Of a DNA stretch of 64,000 nt, positions 19,501 to 27,828 are shown piece by piece. The stretch is from positions 1 to 64,000 of the forward strand of contig JAJPID010000065.1 of the NCBI GenBank assembly GCA_021324945.1, given 5' to 3'. The notes beneath the pieces are model-generated. The model saw nothing but the letters and a program-made list of their open reading frames with translations, ran no database searches and had not been told where the DNA came from. A program made the position numbers and the translations under genes. Within the stretch, counting starts at the first letter, position 1. Each line of letters begins with the position of its first letter. This DNA comes from Lysobacterales bacterium (GTDB taxonomy: Bacteria; Pseudomonadota; Gammaproteobacteria; Xanthomonadales; Rhodanobacteraceae).

Positions 19501-19918
19501 CGACGCGCACGATCGGATCGGTGGATGGATTGAAACGCAGCAGCAGCGGCTTCTTGGCATCGAGCGGCAGTTGCAGCGTGTCCAGCTTGTCGCGCACGTC
19601 CAGCGCGGCCATGTCCATGTCCGTGCCCCAGGCGAATTCCAGGATCACGTCGGATTCGCCGGTGCGCGAAATCGAATGCACGCGCTTGACGTTCTTCACC
19701 ACGCCGAGCGCTTCTTCCACCGGCTCGGTGACCAGGTTTTCGATCTCCGCCGGCGCCGCGCCTTCATAATCGGTGCGCACGGTCAGCGTGGGATACGAAA
19801 GATCCGGCAGCAGGTTGACCTTGAGATCGGACAGGCCGATCAGGCCGAACAGCACGAAGGTGAGCGTCACCATGCCGATGGTGACGCGCCGGCGCGTGGC
19901 GATCTCCGGGAGTGACAT
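16523..19918 (-). CDS. RND efflux permease (first of pair)
   Basis: A 1131-residue RND permease, about 80 residues longer than AcrB. It opens MSLPEIATRRRVTIGMVTLTFVLF and carries PVEEALGVVKNVKRVHSISRTG, the TM4 proton-relay helix GMVVDDSIVVLENIARKRE with two Asp, and GIVVKNAIILIDRVNQLRE in TM10. Part of the extra length is an Asn/Thr/Gly-rich run near residues 815-860 (AGNAGANTAQTDDGG, then NTGNGSNTANTG) in the second periplasmic loop. A cytoplasmic loop near 500-560 is also long. It follows the fusion-protein gene by three bases and overlaps the second permease by four. Substrate cannot be read from sequence. Confidence 0.95.
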   Translation of the reverse strand: MSLPEIATRRRVTIGMVTLTFVLFGLIGLSDLKVNLLPDLSYPTLTVRTDYEGAAPAEIENLVTEPVEEALGVVKNVKRVHSISRTGESDVILEFAWGTDMDMAALDVRDKLDTLQLPLDAKKPLLLRFNPSTDPIVRVGLTSTQANDADPAALKRLRRFADNELQKRLEPVAGVAAVKVGGGLEDEIEVAVDQHKLAQLGIDINTVITRLKNENVNISGGSIDQGSQRYLVRTLNQFTNLQQMRDTLIKVDANGVPIRLKDVAQVYQGYKERDGVIRVDGREAIELAVYKQGDANTVAVANAVHAELDKLSDSLPAGAKLTVLEDQSTFIRDALSEVRNDALLGGVLAILVIFFFLRHARSTFIVSLSLPVSLIATFFFMDRFGLSLNVMSLGGLALATGMVVDDSIVVLENIARKREAGMGIVRAAVAGASEVGMAVTASTLTTVAVFLPLVFVQGIAGQLFRDQALTVTFAMLISLIVAMTLIPMLASLQGRAPLAYREEYEQDKPRSRIGVLPRAVAWSGFGLFRMIGAGLGRVLRFIGQGVMIPYERAARFYHRALPNALRHPWRVLGFAAVAFAIALALVPTLGLDLIPQLAQHRFDVVATLPPGTPLSRTDALVHDISQAHAHDPGVASIYGVAGVGTRLDANPTESGENIARLDVTLKTDAGADGEAAETQRLRAALTQYPGVTAKFSRPELFSSSAPLEVELRGYDLDALTQAGRKLASLMQTSGDFTDVKSTVAGGYPEIAIRFDAARAAALGLTTRDIADRVVRKVKGEVATRYDFRDRKIDVLVRAQESDRDSVDAVRNLIVGYIPANAAGNAGANTAQTDDGGEGSNSGLANTGNGSNTANTGVPPAATPSPGLDTPVRLSSVADVIATEGPAEIHRIGQERVAIVSASPAHGDLGSAIKEVRNLVNANPLAAGVTVQIGGQGADLSESVRSMLFALGLALFMVYLVMASQFESLLHPFVIMFSVPLAMVGAVLALKLTGSTLSVVVFIGLIMLVGIVVKNAIILIDRVNQLREEGLSKREAICAAAESRLRPISMTTLATLFGFLPLAIGLGAGSEVRAPMAITVMGGLAVSTLLTLVVIPVVYDLLDRRDDAWYVARGERRRARIAARLAADAEPA

Positions 19919-19921
19919 GAT

Positions 19922-21094
19922 CTACTCCGCGTTCGAGGCGGATGTATTCGTGTTCGACGCGCTCGACGGCAGCACCTGTACTTCGCTGCCGTCGCGCACT
20001 GCGTCGCGTCCGAGCGTGATCACGCGCTCGCCGGGTTCCAAACCTGTGCGGATTTCAACGCGATCGCCATCGATATAGCCGATCTTCACCACGCGGCGCC
20101 TAGCGACCAGTTCCGGTTGCACGGGCTTGCCGGTTTCCGCCGCGACCGCATCGCCGGGTTTCGGCTTGATGGCTCTCGGTTTGGCCGGCTTGGTGGCGGC
20201 GCGCTCGATCACGAACACCGCGGTTTCACCGTCCTCGTCGATCAATGCGCTGCGCGGGATGACCAGCGCATCGCGACGCTGGTCGTAGACGATGTCGATG
20301 CGACCGAACATGCCCGGCCGCAGCAGTTCGTTTCCGGCCGCGGCGTTGTCGAATACGCAAGTGACGCGGAAAGTACCGCTGGAGGCATCGACTACCGGCG
20401 CGATGCGTTGGATGGTGCCGACGAACTTTCGCTCCGGCAGGGCGTCGACCGCGAGGGTCAGCGGCTGGCCGGGTTTCAGCATCCCCAGTTCGCGCTCGGG
20501 AACGTTCAACGTGGCCGTGAGCGGGCTCATGTCCACGATGTGGAAGATCGCCTGATTGGCCTGGACCAGATTGCCCTGCTTGACCATGCGCCTGGAGATC
20601 ACACCCGAAATGGGGGCGGTGATGCGCGTCCACGACAGCTGCAGTTGCGCGCTGCGCGTCGCCGCGGCTTGCGCCTGCATGTCGTACATATCAGTTTCGT
20701 ACTGGGTTCTCGGAATCAGATCCTTCTGGATCGCCTTGGAGGCGCGGTCGTAAGTCGCCTGCGCCTTCTTCAGTTGTGCCTGGCTTTGCGCCAGTTGGTA
20801 TTCGGCGCTGGATGGATCGATCTGCGCCAGGATCTGCCCGGCCTGCACGCGTTGGCCCTCTTCCGCGTAAAGTTTCAGCACCACGCCGGTGGCTTTCGAC
20901 ACCACGTCGGCCTCGTGCTCGGCTTCCAGCGCCGCGGTGCCGGACCAGCTGGCATTGATCGGCGCGTGCGCGGCAGCCGCGACCTCCACCGGCACGCGCG
21001 GGTGGCTGTCGGTGTCGGATTGGGGCGCGCCGCCACAGGCACCGAGCAAGGCAAAGAGAGGAACCAAGGCACACCAACGCAACGGGGTCTTCAT
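19922..21094 (-). CDS. RND efflux periplasmic adaptor (membrane fusion lipoprotein)
   Basis: A 390-residue membrane fusion protein. The start at 21094 gives a lipoprotein signal (WCALVPLFALLGAC with the lipobox Cys). The body has the lipoyl-like halves (SKATGVVLKLYAEEGQRVQAGQILAQID; RITAPISGVISRRMVKQGNLV), the alpha-hairpin between them, and the beta-barrel and membrane-proximal domains. A Lys/Pro-rich insert (PAKPRAIKPKPGD) lies near residue 315 and the C-terminus is Ser/Asn/Thr-rich. It is the first gene of the efflux operon and lies directly behind a 24-base palindrome. Confidence 0.93.
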   Translation of the reverse strand: MKTPLRWCALVPLFALLGACGGAPQSDTDSHPRVPVEVAAAAHAPINASWSGTAALEAEHEADVVSKATGVVLKLYAEEGQRVQAGQILAQIDPSSAEYQLAQSQAQLKKAQATYDRASKAIQKDLIPRTQYETDMYDMQAQAAATRSAQLQLSWTRITAPISGVISRRMVKQGNLVQANQAIFHIVDMSPLTATLNVPERELGMLKPGQPLTLAVDALPERKFVGTIQRIAPVVDASSGTFRVTCVFDNAAAGNELLRPGMFGRIDIVYDQRRDALVIPRSALIDEDGETAVFVIERAATKPAKPRAIKPKPGDAVAAETGKPVQPELVARRRVVKIGYIDGDRVEIRTGLEPGERVITLGRDAVRDGSEVQVLPSSASNTNTSASNAE

Positions 21095-21125
21095 GTCCGG
21101 AAATCGCAGGCAGAGTGAAAGATAT

Positions 21126-21149
21126 GGTGTTATAGTTATGTATAACACC
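21126..21149. promoter_or_regulatory. Palindromic operator over the RND operon promoter
   Basis: Perfect 9-bp inverted repeat GGTGTTATA-N6-TATAACACC. On the minus strand TTGGAT and TATAAC, 16 bases apart, form a plausible promoter whose spacer and -10 box lie within the palindrome. This is the expected layout for repression by a TetR- or MarR-type protein. No such repressor gene is adjacent. Confidence 0.7.
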
Positions 21150-21364
21150 AATCCAACCGACCGACAATGCGCTGGAAGTCATGGATGGATGCGCAAACAG
21201 GATGAAAAGTTGCACAGCTGGAAGTCATGCTACGGAGATCGCAGGCTGGGCCGTCCTCACGCACGAACAGCGCACCGATACATGCGCCTTGTCAGTCGCC
21301 GCGCACCGCACGCTATACTTCGCGCTTTGTGAGCGCGGATTGCGCCCGCGCGGGGAACCTCCGG

Positions 21365-21712
21365 ATGAGAGCTTCGGAAATGATTCGAACGCTGGCGGCA
21401 GTTTGCCTGATCGCCGCCGTTGCCGCGCCTTCGGCGCTGCACGCCGCCGTCACCGGCAACGCCGACGCCGGCAAGGCCAAGGTCTACACCTGTCATGGCT
21501 GTCACGGCATTCCCGGTTACAACAACGCCTATCCGAATTACCACGTGCCGCGCATAGCCGGCCAGAACGAGCAATACCTGATCAACGCATTGCACGAATA
21601 CCAGAGCGGCGACCGCAAGCATCCGACGATGGACGCGCAGGCCGACAGCCTGTCCGATCAGGACATTGCCGATATCGCGGCGTATCTGTCCAGCTTCGCA
21701 AAACAACAATGA
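21365..21712 (+). CDS. Periplasmic cytochrome c (c4/c553-like, single haem)
   Basis: A 115-residue secreted cytochrome c. The signal peptide MIRTLAAVCLIAAVAAPSALHA is followed by a mature domain with the haem motif CHGCH and the distal Met in KHPTMDAQADSLSDQDIADIAAYLSSF. The spacing is that of the class I c553/c4-half type. GGGGAA lies seven bases before the ATG at 21365; an ATG at 21380 also gives a good signal peptide. A second, similar cytochrome follows after 23 bases, so the pair probably form one electron-transfer unit. Confidence 0.9.
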   Translation: MRASEMIRTLAAVCLIAAVAAPSALHAAVTGNADAGKAKVYTCHGCHGIPGYNNAYPNYHVPRIAGQNEQYLINALHEYQSGDRKHPTMDAQADSLSDQDIADIAAYLSSFAKQQ

Positions 21713-21735
21713 GCCCCAACGAGGATCGAATTACC

Positions 21736-22089
21736 ATGCAACGCGCGTTGACGATTTTCGCGGCTCTGGTTTTTGCGTTCGCAAGCGGCGCCGCTTTCGC
21801 ATCCGGCAATGTCGCCGCTGGCAAGCAGAAATCCGCTGCCTGCGCGGCCTGTCACGGGCCGGATGGCAACGCGACCGCGGACGGCCAGTACCCGCGCCTT
21901 GCCGGTCAATACGCCGACTACATTGCCCAGGCCTTGCACGAGTACAAGAACGGCCAACGCGGAAACGCGATCATGGTGGGCATGGCCGCGCCGCTCAGCG
22001 AAGAGGACATCGACAACCTCGCCGCCTATTACGCCTCGCTGCCGGGCAAGCTGAGCGATCTGCACGGCAAGGTGCAGGGCGGGGATTAG
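21736..22089 (+). CDS. Periplasmic cytochrome c (c4/c553-like, single haem)
   Basis: A 117-residue class I cytochrome c with signal peptide MQRALTIFAALVFAFASGAAFA, haem motif CAACHGPDGN and distal Met in NAIMVGMAAPLSEEDIDNLAAYYASLPG. It is a paralogue of the preceding gene and together they look like a split di-haem cytochrome c4. An ATG at 21709 overlaps the previous stop as ATGA, but it would add nine polar residues before the signal peptide; GAGG precedes the ATG at 21736. A cluster of strong hairpins lies just downstream. Confidence 0.92.
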   Translation: MQRALTIFAALVFAFASGAAFASGNVAAGKQKSAACAACHGPDGNATADGQYPRLAGQYADYIAQALHEYKNGQRGNAIMVGMAAPLSEEDIDNLAAYYASLPGKLSDLHGKVQGGD

Positions 22090-22096
22090 TTTGATG

Positions 22097-22223
22097 GCTC
22101 TGGACAAGTCCTTCCTGGACTTGCCAGAGCACGCAAAGTCCGGCACATGTCCGGACTTTGCTTCGCGATCAAGCACGAATGGCAAGAGCGTGCTTGATCG
22201 CGGGCAGGCCGTCCATGGCTTGC
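22097..22223. repeat. Cluster of four inverted repeats
   Basis: Four hairpins stand one after another: 22097-22130 (13-14 bp stem with one bulged A, loop TTCCT); 22133-22161 (11 bp, GCAAAGTCCGG/CCGGACTTTGC, loop CACATGT); 22164-22202 (14 bp, CGCGATCAAGCACG and its complement, 11-base loop); and 22204-22223 (GCAGGCC-GTCCAT-GGCTTGC, one wobble pair). They fill the space between the convergent cytochrome and nfuA genes. No T-tract follows, so they resemble REP-type structure more than simple terminators. The last loop matches that of the 57-nt element. Confidence 0.75.
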
Positions 22224-22249
22224 GAATCCTCGGACGTTTTCGGGTCTAG

Positions 22250-22858
22250 TCAGCGCACCGCGCTCTTGCCCTCATGGCCGCGGTAGTAGGGCGAACGCCC
22301 TGCCGCGTGATCGGTGGCGTCGCGTACCTCGGTGATCTCGGGAAAGCGCGCGCGCAGGGTTTTTTCCACGCCTTGCTTCAACGTGACATTGGCCATGCCG
22401 CAACCCTGGCAGCCGCCGCCGAAACGCAGCACTACTTCGTTGTCCGCGCTCACCGATTCCAGTTTCACGCGGCCGCCATGCGACGCCAGTTGCGGATTGA
22501 TCTCCGCATCCAGCAAATACTGCACGCGCAAAGCCAGTGAAGCATCGGCGCCGGGTTCGCTGCCGCGCAATTTCGGCGCGTGGATGCGCATTTCGCCACC
22601 CATGGTCGTCGACGCGTAATCGATTTGCGCGCCGTCGAGCCACGGTGCACTGGCAGTGTCCACGTAGAAGTTGAAACCCTCGCACTCGATCACCCAGTCG
22701 TCGCCATTGCATTCGCCGGCTTCGCAGAATTCCAGCTCGCAATCGGCGGCGGAGGAACCGGGATTGCGCGCTCGCATGCGAATTCCGAGATCGTCCCCGC
22801 CTTGCGCGGCGATCAGCTTGCGGAAATGAGCCTGTGCGGTTTCGCTGACGTGGATCAT
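22250..22858 (-). CDS. nfuA: Fe-S biogenesis protein NfuA
   Basis: NfuA carries [4Fe-4S] clusters to client enzymes, notably under oxidative stress. The 202-residue product has a degenerate A-type scaffold domain at the N-terminus (IHVSETAQAHFRKLIAAQGG) and a NifU-like C-terminal domain with the cluster-binding CxxC in FGGGCQGCGMANVTLKQGVE. Length and architecture match E. coli NfuA. The ATG at 22858 (MIHVSETAQ) is chosen; the 19 codons upstream are not family-like. Confidence 0.95.
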   Translation of the reverse strand: MIHVSETAQAHFRKLIAAQGGDDLGIRMRARNPGSSAADCELEFCEAGECNGDDWVIECEGFNFYVDTASAPWLDGAQIDYASTTMGGEMRIHAPKLRGSEPGADASLALRVQYLLDAEINPQLASHGGRVKLESVSADNEVVLRFGGGCQGCGMANVTLKQGVEKTLRARFPEITEVRDATDHAAGRSPYYRGHEGKSAVR

Positions 22859-22954
22859 GATCTGAATGTGCGACCGAATCAGCACTATTCTAGTCAGGAT
22901 TGAAGGCACACCCAAACGCGCGCCATACTGCCTGTCTTGTCACGGAGAGATGCC

Positions 22955-23293
22955 ATGGATCGCGCAAGTCTCGCTGCACAGAATTGCAAGCCGCGCAAAG
23001 GTGAATCCGCGCTGGATCAGGCCATGATCAAAGAATTATTGAGCGCCCTGCCCGGCTGGGAACTGGCCGAGGGCGGCAAGGCGATCGGCAAAATTTTCAG
23101 GTTCGAGGACTTCTACGAGACACTCGGCTTCGTCAACGCAATCGGCTGGATGGCCAACAAACAGGATCACCATCCCGATCTGGAAGTCGGCTACAACCGT
23201 TGCGCGGTACGCTGGTCCACGCACGACGTGGGCGGGCTATCCATGAACGATTTCATCTGCGCGGCCAAAATCGAATGCATCTTGCTTGCTTAG
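22955..23293 (+). CDS. phhB: 4a-hydroxytetrahydrobiopterin dehydratase
   Basis: A pterin-4a-carbinolamine dehydratase of 112 residues, which regenerates the pterin cofactor after aromatic amino acid hydroxylation. The signature is visible: FEDFYETLGFVNAIGWMANKQDHHPDLEVGYNRCAVRWSTHDVGGLS, with the catalytic His pair. GGAG precedes the ATG at 22955. No phenylalanine hydroxylase is adjacent, so its partner lies elsewhere. A short CTCTGC/GCAGAG hairpin follows the stop codon. Confidence 0.93.
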   Translation: MDRASLAAQNCKPRKGESALDQAMIKELLSALPGWELAEGGKAIGKIFRFEDFYETLGFVNAIGWMANKQDHHPDLEVGYNRCAVRWSTHDVGGLSMNDFICAAKIECILLA

Positions 23294-23336
23294 GCGACTT
23301 GCAGCTCTGCGTCGTGCAGAGGTAGGTTCGTACGTG

Positions 23337-23735
23337 ATGGACTCGTGCTCGTCGCGTAACAACCGGGATTTGCTCCACCGCCTATGGGCATTCTGGCTGC
23401 TCTGGGCGGTTCCGTGGGGGTGGATCATTGTGACTGGCCTAATCGGCAGCCGCATCGCCCGAACGATTGGATGGACGGCCGGGTTCACCGTGATGGGAGT
23501 GGCGTGTTTGGTAAATGCCCGCCAATGCGGGCGCCGGCACTGTTTCTACACCGGACCGCTGTTCCTCTTGGGCGCATTCTCGTCGCTATTGTTCGGACTG
23601 GACATTCTGCCCCTGCCGCGAAACGGCTGGAACTGGATTCTCGGTGTCGTCATCACGGGCAACCTACTGGCCTGCTGCGGAGTCGAACCGGTGTTGGGCA
23701 AATACGCACGCACCAACCCGAGAGGCAAGAAATAA
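23337..23735 (+). CDS. Small membrane protein of unknown function
   Basis: A 132-residue protein with three or four hydrophobic segments (about 18-40, 44-60, 75-95, 102-120). Between the second and third is a Cys/His-rich loop CLVNARQCGRRHCFYTGP, the kind of conserved motif seen in small uncharacterised bacterial and archaeal membrane proteins; it might bind a metal. The C-terminus is basic. AGGTAGG precedes the ATG at 23337, about ten bases away. The gene is convergent with rluC, nine bases apart. I cannot assign a function. Confidence 0.7.
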   Translation: MDSCSSRNNRDLLHRLWAFWLLWAVPWGWIIVTGLIGSRIARTIGWTAGFTVMGVACLVNARQCGRRHCFYTGPLFLLGAFSSLLFGLDILPLPRNGWNWILGVVITGNLLACCGVEPVLGKYARTNPRGKK

Positions 23736-23744
23736 TTCGGCGCG

Positions 23745-24716
23745 TCATTCTCTGAAAAACAGCCGTCCGAGTTGCAATGCATCCAAGACGCTGCGCAATT
23801 CCTCCGGCAACGGTGTCGAGAAGCTGTAAGCGCGCCCGCCCAGATCGAACTGCAAGCGTCCGGCGTGCAGAAACAGCCGCTTCAACCCGATTTCGCGGAA
23901 GCGCTTGTTGGCTTCGCGAGCGCCGTATTTCGGATCGCCCGCAATCGGATGTCCCGCGTGCGCCGCGTGCACGCGGATCTGGTGCGTGCGGCCGGTGTCC
24001 AGCGTGGCTTCGACCAGACTGGCGTCACGATAGCGCTCGATCTCGCGAAAGAAGGTCAGCGCGGGTTTTCCTGCATCGTCCACACGCACCATCCGCTCGC
24101 CGCCGGAAAGTACCGACTTGCGTAGCGGCGCATTGACGTCGAACTTCGCGCGTTCCAGTTTGCCCGTGAGCAAACACAGATACTGCTTCTTCACTTCACC
24201 GGCGCGGATCAGCGCCTGCACCCCAGTCAGACCCGTGCGCGTGCGCGCGAACAGCAGCACACCCGAAGTGTCGCGGTCGAGGCGATGCGCCAATTCCAGA
24301 TGCGCGCTCGGCCGCGCTGCGCGCAGCAGTTCAACCGCGCCGAAACTGACGCCGCTGCCGCCATGGCTGGCGATGCCGGCAGGCTTGTCGATCGCGAGAA
24401 AATCGCGATCCTCGAAGATCACGGACGCCGCGAGTTGCTGCACCAGAGCCGCCGGCGGCGCACCGCTGCCCTCCCGCTGCGCCGTCCGCACGGGCGGAAT
24501 ACGCAACAGGTCCCCTGTCGCCAGTCGCGTATCCGGTTTCGCCCGCTTTGCATTCACGCGCACCTGGCCGGTGCGCAGCAGACGGTAAATCGCAGCCCGG
24601 GGCACGCCTTTCAGCATCGCCGCCAATGCGTTGTCGATGCGCTGGCCATCGCGCTCCGGTCCCACCTTAAGAGTTTGAACGCCTGTGAACGGATTGTCCG
24701 AAGTGGCTGGCGGCAT
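23745..24716 (-). CDS. rluC: 23S rRNA pseudouridine synthase RluC
   Basis: RluC makes pseudouridine at 955, 2504 and 2580 (E. coli numbering) of 23S rRNA. The 323-residue product has an N-terminal S4 RNA-binding domain (QRIDNALAAMLKGVPRAAIYRLLRTGQVRVN) and an RluA-type catalytic domain with the catalytic Asp in ELAHRLDRDTSGVLL, plus GRTHQIRVHAAHAGHPIAGDPKYG. It is divergent from rne, the classic rluC-rne arrangement of gammaproteobacteria. Confidence 0.95.
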   Translation of the reverse strand: MPPATSDNPFTGVQTLKVGPERDGQRIDNALAAMLKGVPRAAIYRLLRTGQVRVNAKRAKPDTRLATGDLLRIPPVRTAQREGSGAPPAALVQQLAASVIFEDRDFLAIDKPAGIASHGGSGVSFGAVELLRAARPSAHLELAHRLDRDTSGVLLFARTRTGLTGVQALIRAGEVKKQYLCLLTGKLERAKFDVNAPLRKSVLSGGERMVRVDDAGKPALTFFREIERYRDASLVEATLDTGRTHQIRVHAAHAGHPIAGDPKYGAREANKRFREIGLKRLFLHAGRLQFDLGGRAYSFSTPLPEELRSVLDALQLGRLFFRE

Positions 24717-25058
24717 TGGAAAAATCCTGAACGAACTGGTAGACTGCGCAGGCGTCGCGCGGGTTCACGGTCATTCTGGCCGGTATCCGCACCCGCCCGT
24801 CACCGCGGGCGAGGAATGCGCTCAGGCGAAGTTCCCGACCGGAAGCCTTGGCTCTCCTCTCCATCGTAACGGACGGTTCGCGATTGGCCCATCGCTTATG
24901 TAATGCGATGCGGGGATCGCGGCGCGCACGGCAACGAACATTCATCGGAGCAGTTTCTTGCTCCGGATCACCGCCGCTCCGCGGCGCGATTCGCGCGGCC
25001 GGCCGCCTGACAAGGCGCCGCCGCGGCGCGTAGCGTGTGCGGCCCGAAGGATTACAAA
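24717..25058 (+). promoter_or_regulatory. Structured leader/promoter region of rne
   Basis: This 342-base gap between rluC and rne holds no gene. The half nearest rne can fold strongly: CGGAGCA-GTTTCT-TGCTCCG at 24946-24965, followed by GC-rich dyads between 24970 and 25030. A long structured 5' leader is known for gammaproteobacterial rne, where RNase E cleaves its own messenger to autoregulate (rne5-type element). I infer the same here from position and structure; the enterobacterial sequence is not recognisable by eye. Confidence 0.5.
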
Positions 25059-27827
25059 ATGAAACGCATGTTGATCAACGCAACTCAGCGTGAAGAGTTG
25101 CGTGTGGCCATCGTCGATGGCCAGTCGCTCTACGATCTCGACATCGAGATCCCTTCCAAAGAGCAGAAGAAGTCCAACATCTACAAGGGCCGGATCACCC
25201 GGGTAGAACCTTCCCTCGAAGCCTGCTTCGTCGAATACGGCAGCGAGCGCCACGGCTTCCTGCCGCTGAAAGAAATCTCCCGCGACTACTTCACCCCCGG
25301 CGTCGACCACAACAAGGCCGGCATCCGCGAGCTGCTGAAGGAAGGCCAGGAACTGGTCGTGCAGGTCGAGAAGGAAGAACGCGGCAACAAGGGCGCGGCG
25401 CTGACCACCTTCATTTCGCTGGCCGGCCGCTACATGGTGCTGATGCCTAACAATCCGCGTGCCGGCGGCGTCTCGCGCCGCATCGAGGGCGAGGATCGGC
25501 AGGCACTGAAGGACGCGTTGGATCACCTGCAGGTCCCGGACGAGATGGGCCTGATCGTGCGCACCGCAGGCGTCGGCCGTGATGCCGAAGAACTGCAATG
25601 GGATCTGGATTACCTGCTGCAGTTGTGGAAGGCGATCTCCGAAGCCGCGGTCTCGAAACCCGCACCGTTCCTGATCTACCAGGAATCGAAGCTGATCATC
25701 CGTGCGCTGCGCGACTACCTGCGCGGCGACATCGGCGAGATCCTGATCGACGAGCCCGCGTTGTACGAAGACGCACGCGACTTCATGCAGCAGGTGATGC
25801 CCAACAACCTGCGCAAGCTGAAACTCTACGAGGACACCACCCCGCTGTTCACGCGCTTCCAGATCGAAACCCAGATCGAGAACGCCTACGAACGCAGCGT
25901 GCGGCTGCCGTCCGGCGGCTCGATCGTGATCGACCAGACCGAAGCACTGACCGCGATTGACATCAACTCCTCGCGTGCCACCAAAGGCGGTGACATCGAG
26001 GAGACCGCGTTCAACACCAATTGCGAAGCGGCGGTGGAAATCGCACGGCAATTACGTATCCGCGATGCCGGCGGCCTTATTGTGATCGATTTCATCGACA
26101 TGGAATCCCAGCGGCATCAGCGCGAGGTCGAGGAGAAGCTGAAGAACGCGCTGAAGCTGGATCGCGCGCGCGTGCAGATCGGCCGCATCTCGCGCTTCGG
26201 TCTGCTGGAAATGTCGCGGCAGCGCCTGCGCCCGTCGTTGAGCGAATCGATCCAGATCGTCTGCCCGCGCTGCAACGGCCACGGCCGCATCCGCGGCGTG
26301 GAATCGCTCTCGCTTTCGGCATTGCGACTGCTCGAAGAGCACGCGATGAAGGAGAACACCGGGCAGGTGCTGGTGCAGGCGCCGCCGGATGTCGCCAACT
26401 TCCTGTTGAACGAAAAGCGCGCCAGCGTGGTCGAGATCGAGATGCGCCACAAGGTGCACGTGGTGATCGTGTCCGACGAAAAGCTGGAGACGCCGCACCT
26501 GGAGATCACGCGCATCCGCGAGAGCGAGATGGGCGAACATTCAAAACCAAGTTACGAACGCCTCACCGCGGCGACCGCGGCAGCGCTGCCAAAGATGGGA
26601 CAGACCGAAGCGCACGAACAGCCTGCGGTCAGCGGGGTCAAGCCCGCCACGCCGATGCCGGTGCGCCAGGAAATCGAAACGCCGATCGCCCCGGCCACAC
26701 CGATGCCGTTGAATGGCGGCGGTCTGCTGTCGCGGCTGTTCGGCTGGTTCCGCAGCGAGTCCGCAAGAGCAGCCACAGCACCTACGTCTGCGCCAGCGGA
26801 ACGTTCCGTAAACGAACGCCCGATGTCGCGCACCGAAGCGCGTCCGCAGGTGCAGCGCGGTGACGCGCGCGGTCAACGCAATGCGCAGCGCGGGCGGGAT
26901 GCGTCGAGATCGCAACGACAGACTCCGCCACAACAGAACAAGTCGCGCCAGGAATCGCGCGCGCCGCAACGTGCCGAACGCAAGCCCGAGGCGGAGCCAA
27001 AGCCGGCATCGCAACCGAAGCCGGCGCCGCCAGCGCTCGCGGAAACTCCGCGCGCGCCGGAAGCCATTGCAAACTCTGCGGCATCGACATCCGCACCGCA
27101 GGTTGCGCATGCCGAGCCGGAAAAAAAACCCGAAGTGGCATCGAGTGTGCCCGCTTCAGATCAAGCGAAGACGGAAAGCGAAACGCCTGCGCGGCGCCGC
27201 CGCGGCCGTCGCGGCGGACGCCGCCGCAAACGCGCCGACGCGCAGCAGCAGGCGAAAGCGTCCGATGCGAATGCAACGCGACGCGACGTCGACGACGAGG
27301 AAGCTCCCGCACCGGGGGAGTTTTCTGCCGCCACGGAAACCGTGCTACGTGAGCCTGCGCGGCCACGCGAAACGGTTTCCCCGCCAGCTCCATTCGAATC
27401 TGCCGCCGCGCCTGCGCCACGCGAGCCGCAGGCTGCGGTGACACCGATTTCACCGCAGCGCGAATCCGGCTCGGCGCCGGCGAGCGGAAGCGCCGCATCC
27501 ATTACTTCGGCGGCAGACAACCCTGAAGCGAAGACTCATCCGGCCAATCGCGAATCTCCTGGAAATAGCCCTCCGGCCCCCACGGCGCAACCCGCACCGG
27601 TACACTTTCCACAGCAACTATCGCGCCCCGCGAGCGAATTGCCGCAGAGCACATCCGTGGTGACGCCGTTTCCGTCGCCGCGACCCGCGAATCCGTCTCC
27701 GTCGCAAGCACCTGCGTTCAATCTGCATCAAGGCGATCTGCTGCCGAAGCCCATAGCGAAACCGCCGGAAAACGTGGAACCGAATTCCAGCGGGAGCGAG
27801 TCCACGGCGGAGCCGCGCAAAGATTGA
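25059..27827 (+). CDS. rne: Ribonuclease E
   Basis: RNase E is the endonuclease that starts mRNA decay and matures rRNA and tRNAs, and the scaffold of the degradosome. The 922-residue product starts [21 protein letters not shown], with GAAGGA seven bases upstream. It has the S1 domain (about 35-120), the DNase-I-like catalytic core ([34 protein letters not shown]) and the zinc link CPRCNGHGR. After about residue 510 the chain is disordered: Arg-rich ([17 protein letters not shown]) and Pro/Ala/Glu-rich stretches that should bind RNA and partners. The scaffold half is not alignable by eye to that of E. coli. Confidence 0.96.
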   Translation: MKRMLINATQREELRVAIVDGQSLYDLDIEIPSKEQKKSNIYKGRITRVEPSLEACFVEYGSERHGFLPLKEISRDYFTPGVDHNKAGIRELLKEGQELVVQVEKEERGNKGAALTTFISLAGRYMVLMPNNPRAGGVSRRIEGEDRQALKDALDHLQVPDEMGLIVRTAGVGRDAEELQWDLDYLLQLWKAISEAAVSKPAPFLIYQESKLIIRALRDYLRGDIGEILIDEPALYEDARDFMQQVMPNNLRKLKLYEDTTPLFTRFQIETQIENAYERSVRLPSGGSIVIDQTEALTAIDINSSRATKGGDIEETAFNTNCEAAVEIARQLRIRDAGGLIVIDFIDMESQRHQREVEEKLKNALKLDRARVQIGRISRFGLLEMSRQRLRPSLSESIQIVCPRCNGHGRIRGVESLSLSALRLLEEHAMKENTGQVLVQAPPDVANFLLNEKRASVVEIEMRHKVHVVIVSDEKLETPHLEITRIRESEMGEHSKPSYERLTAATAAALPKMGQTEAHEQPAVSGVKPATPMPVRQEIETPIAPATPMPLNGGGLLSRLFGWFRSESARAATAPTSAPAERSVNERPMSRTEARPQVQRGDARGQRNAQRGRDASRSQRQTPPQQNKSRQESRAPQRAERKPEAEPKPASQPKPAPPALAETPRAPEAIANSAASTSAPQVAHAEPEKKPEVASSVPASDQAKTESETPARRRRGRRGGRRRKRADAQQQAKASDANATRRDVDDEEAPAPGEFSAATETVLREPARPRETVSPPAPFESAAAPAPREPQAAVTPISPQRESGSAPASGSAASITSAADNPEAKTHPANRESPGNSPPAPTAQPAPVHFPQQLSRPASELPQSTSVVTPFPSPRPANPSPSQAPAFNLHQGDLLPKPIAKPPENVEPNSSGSESTAEPRKD

Positions 27828-27828
27828 A

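Noticed and set aside
22097-22223. CRISPR array
   Set aside because: The repeats are inverted, differ in sequence, and have no regular spacers.
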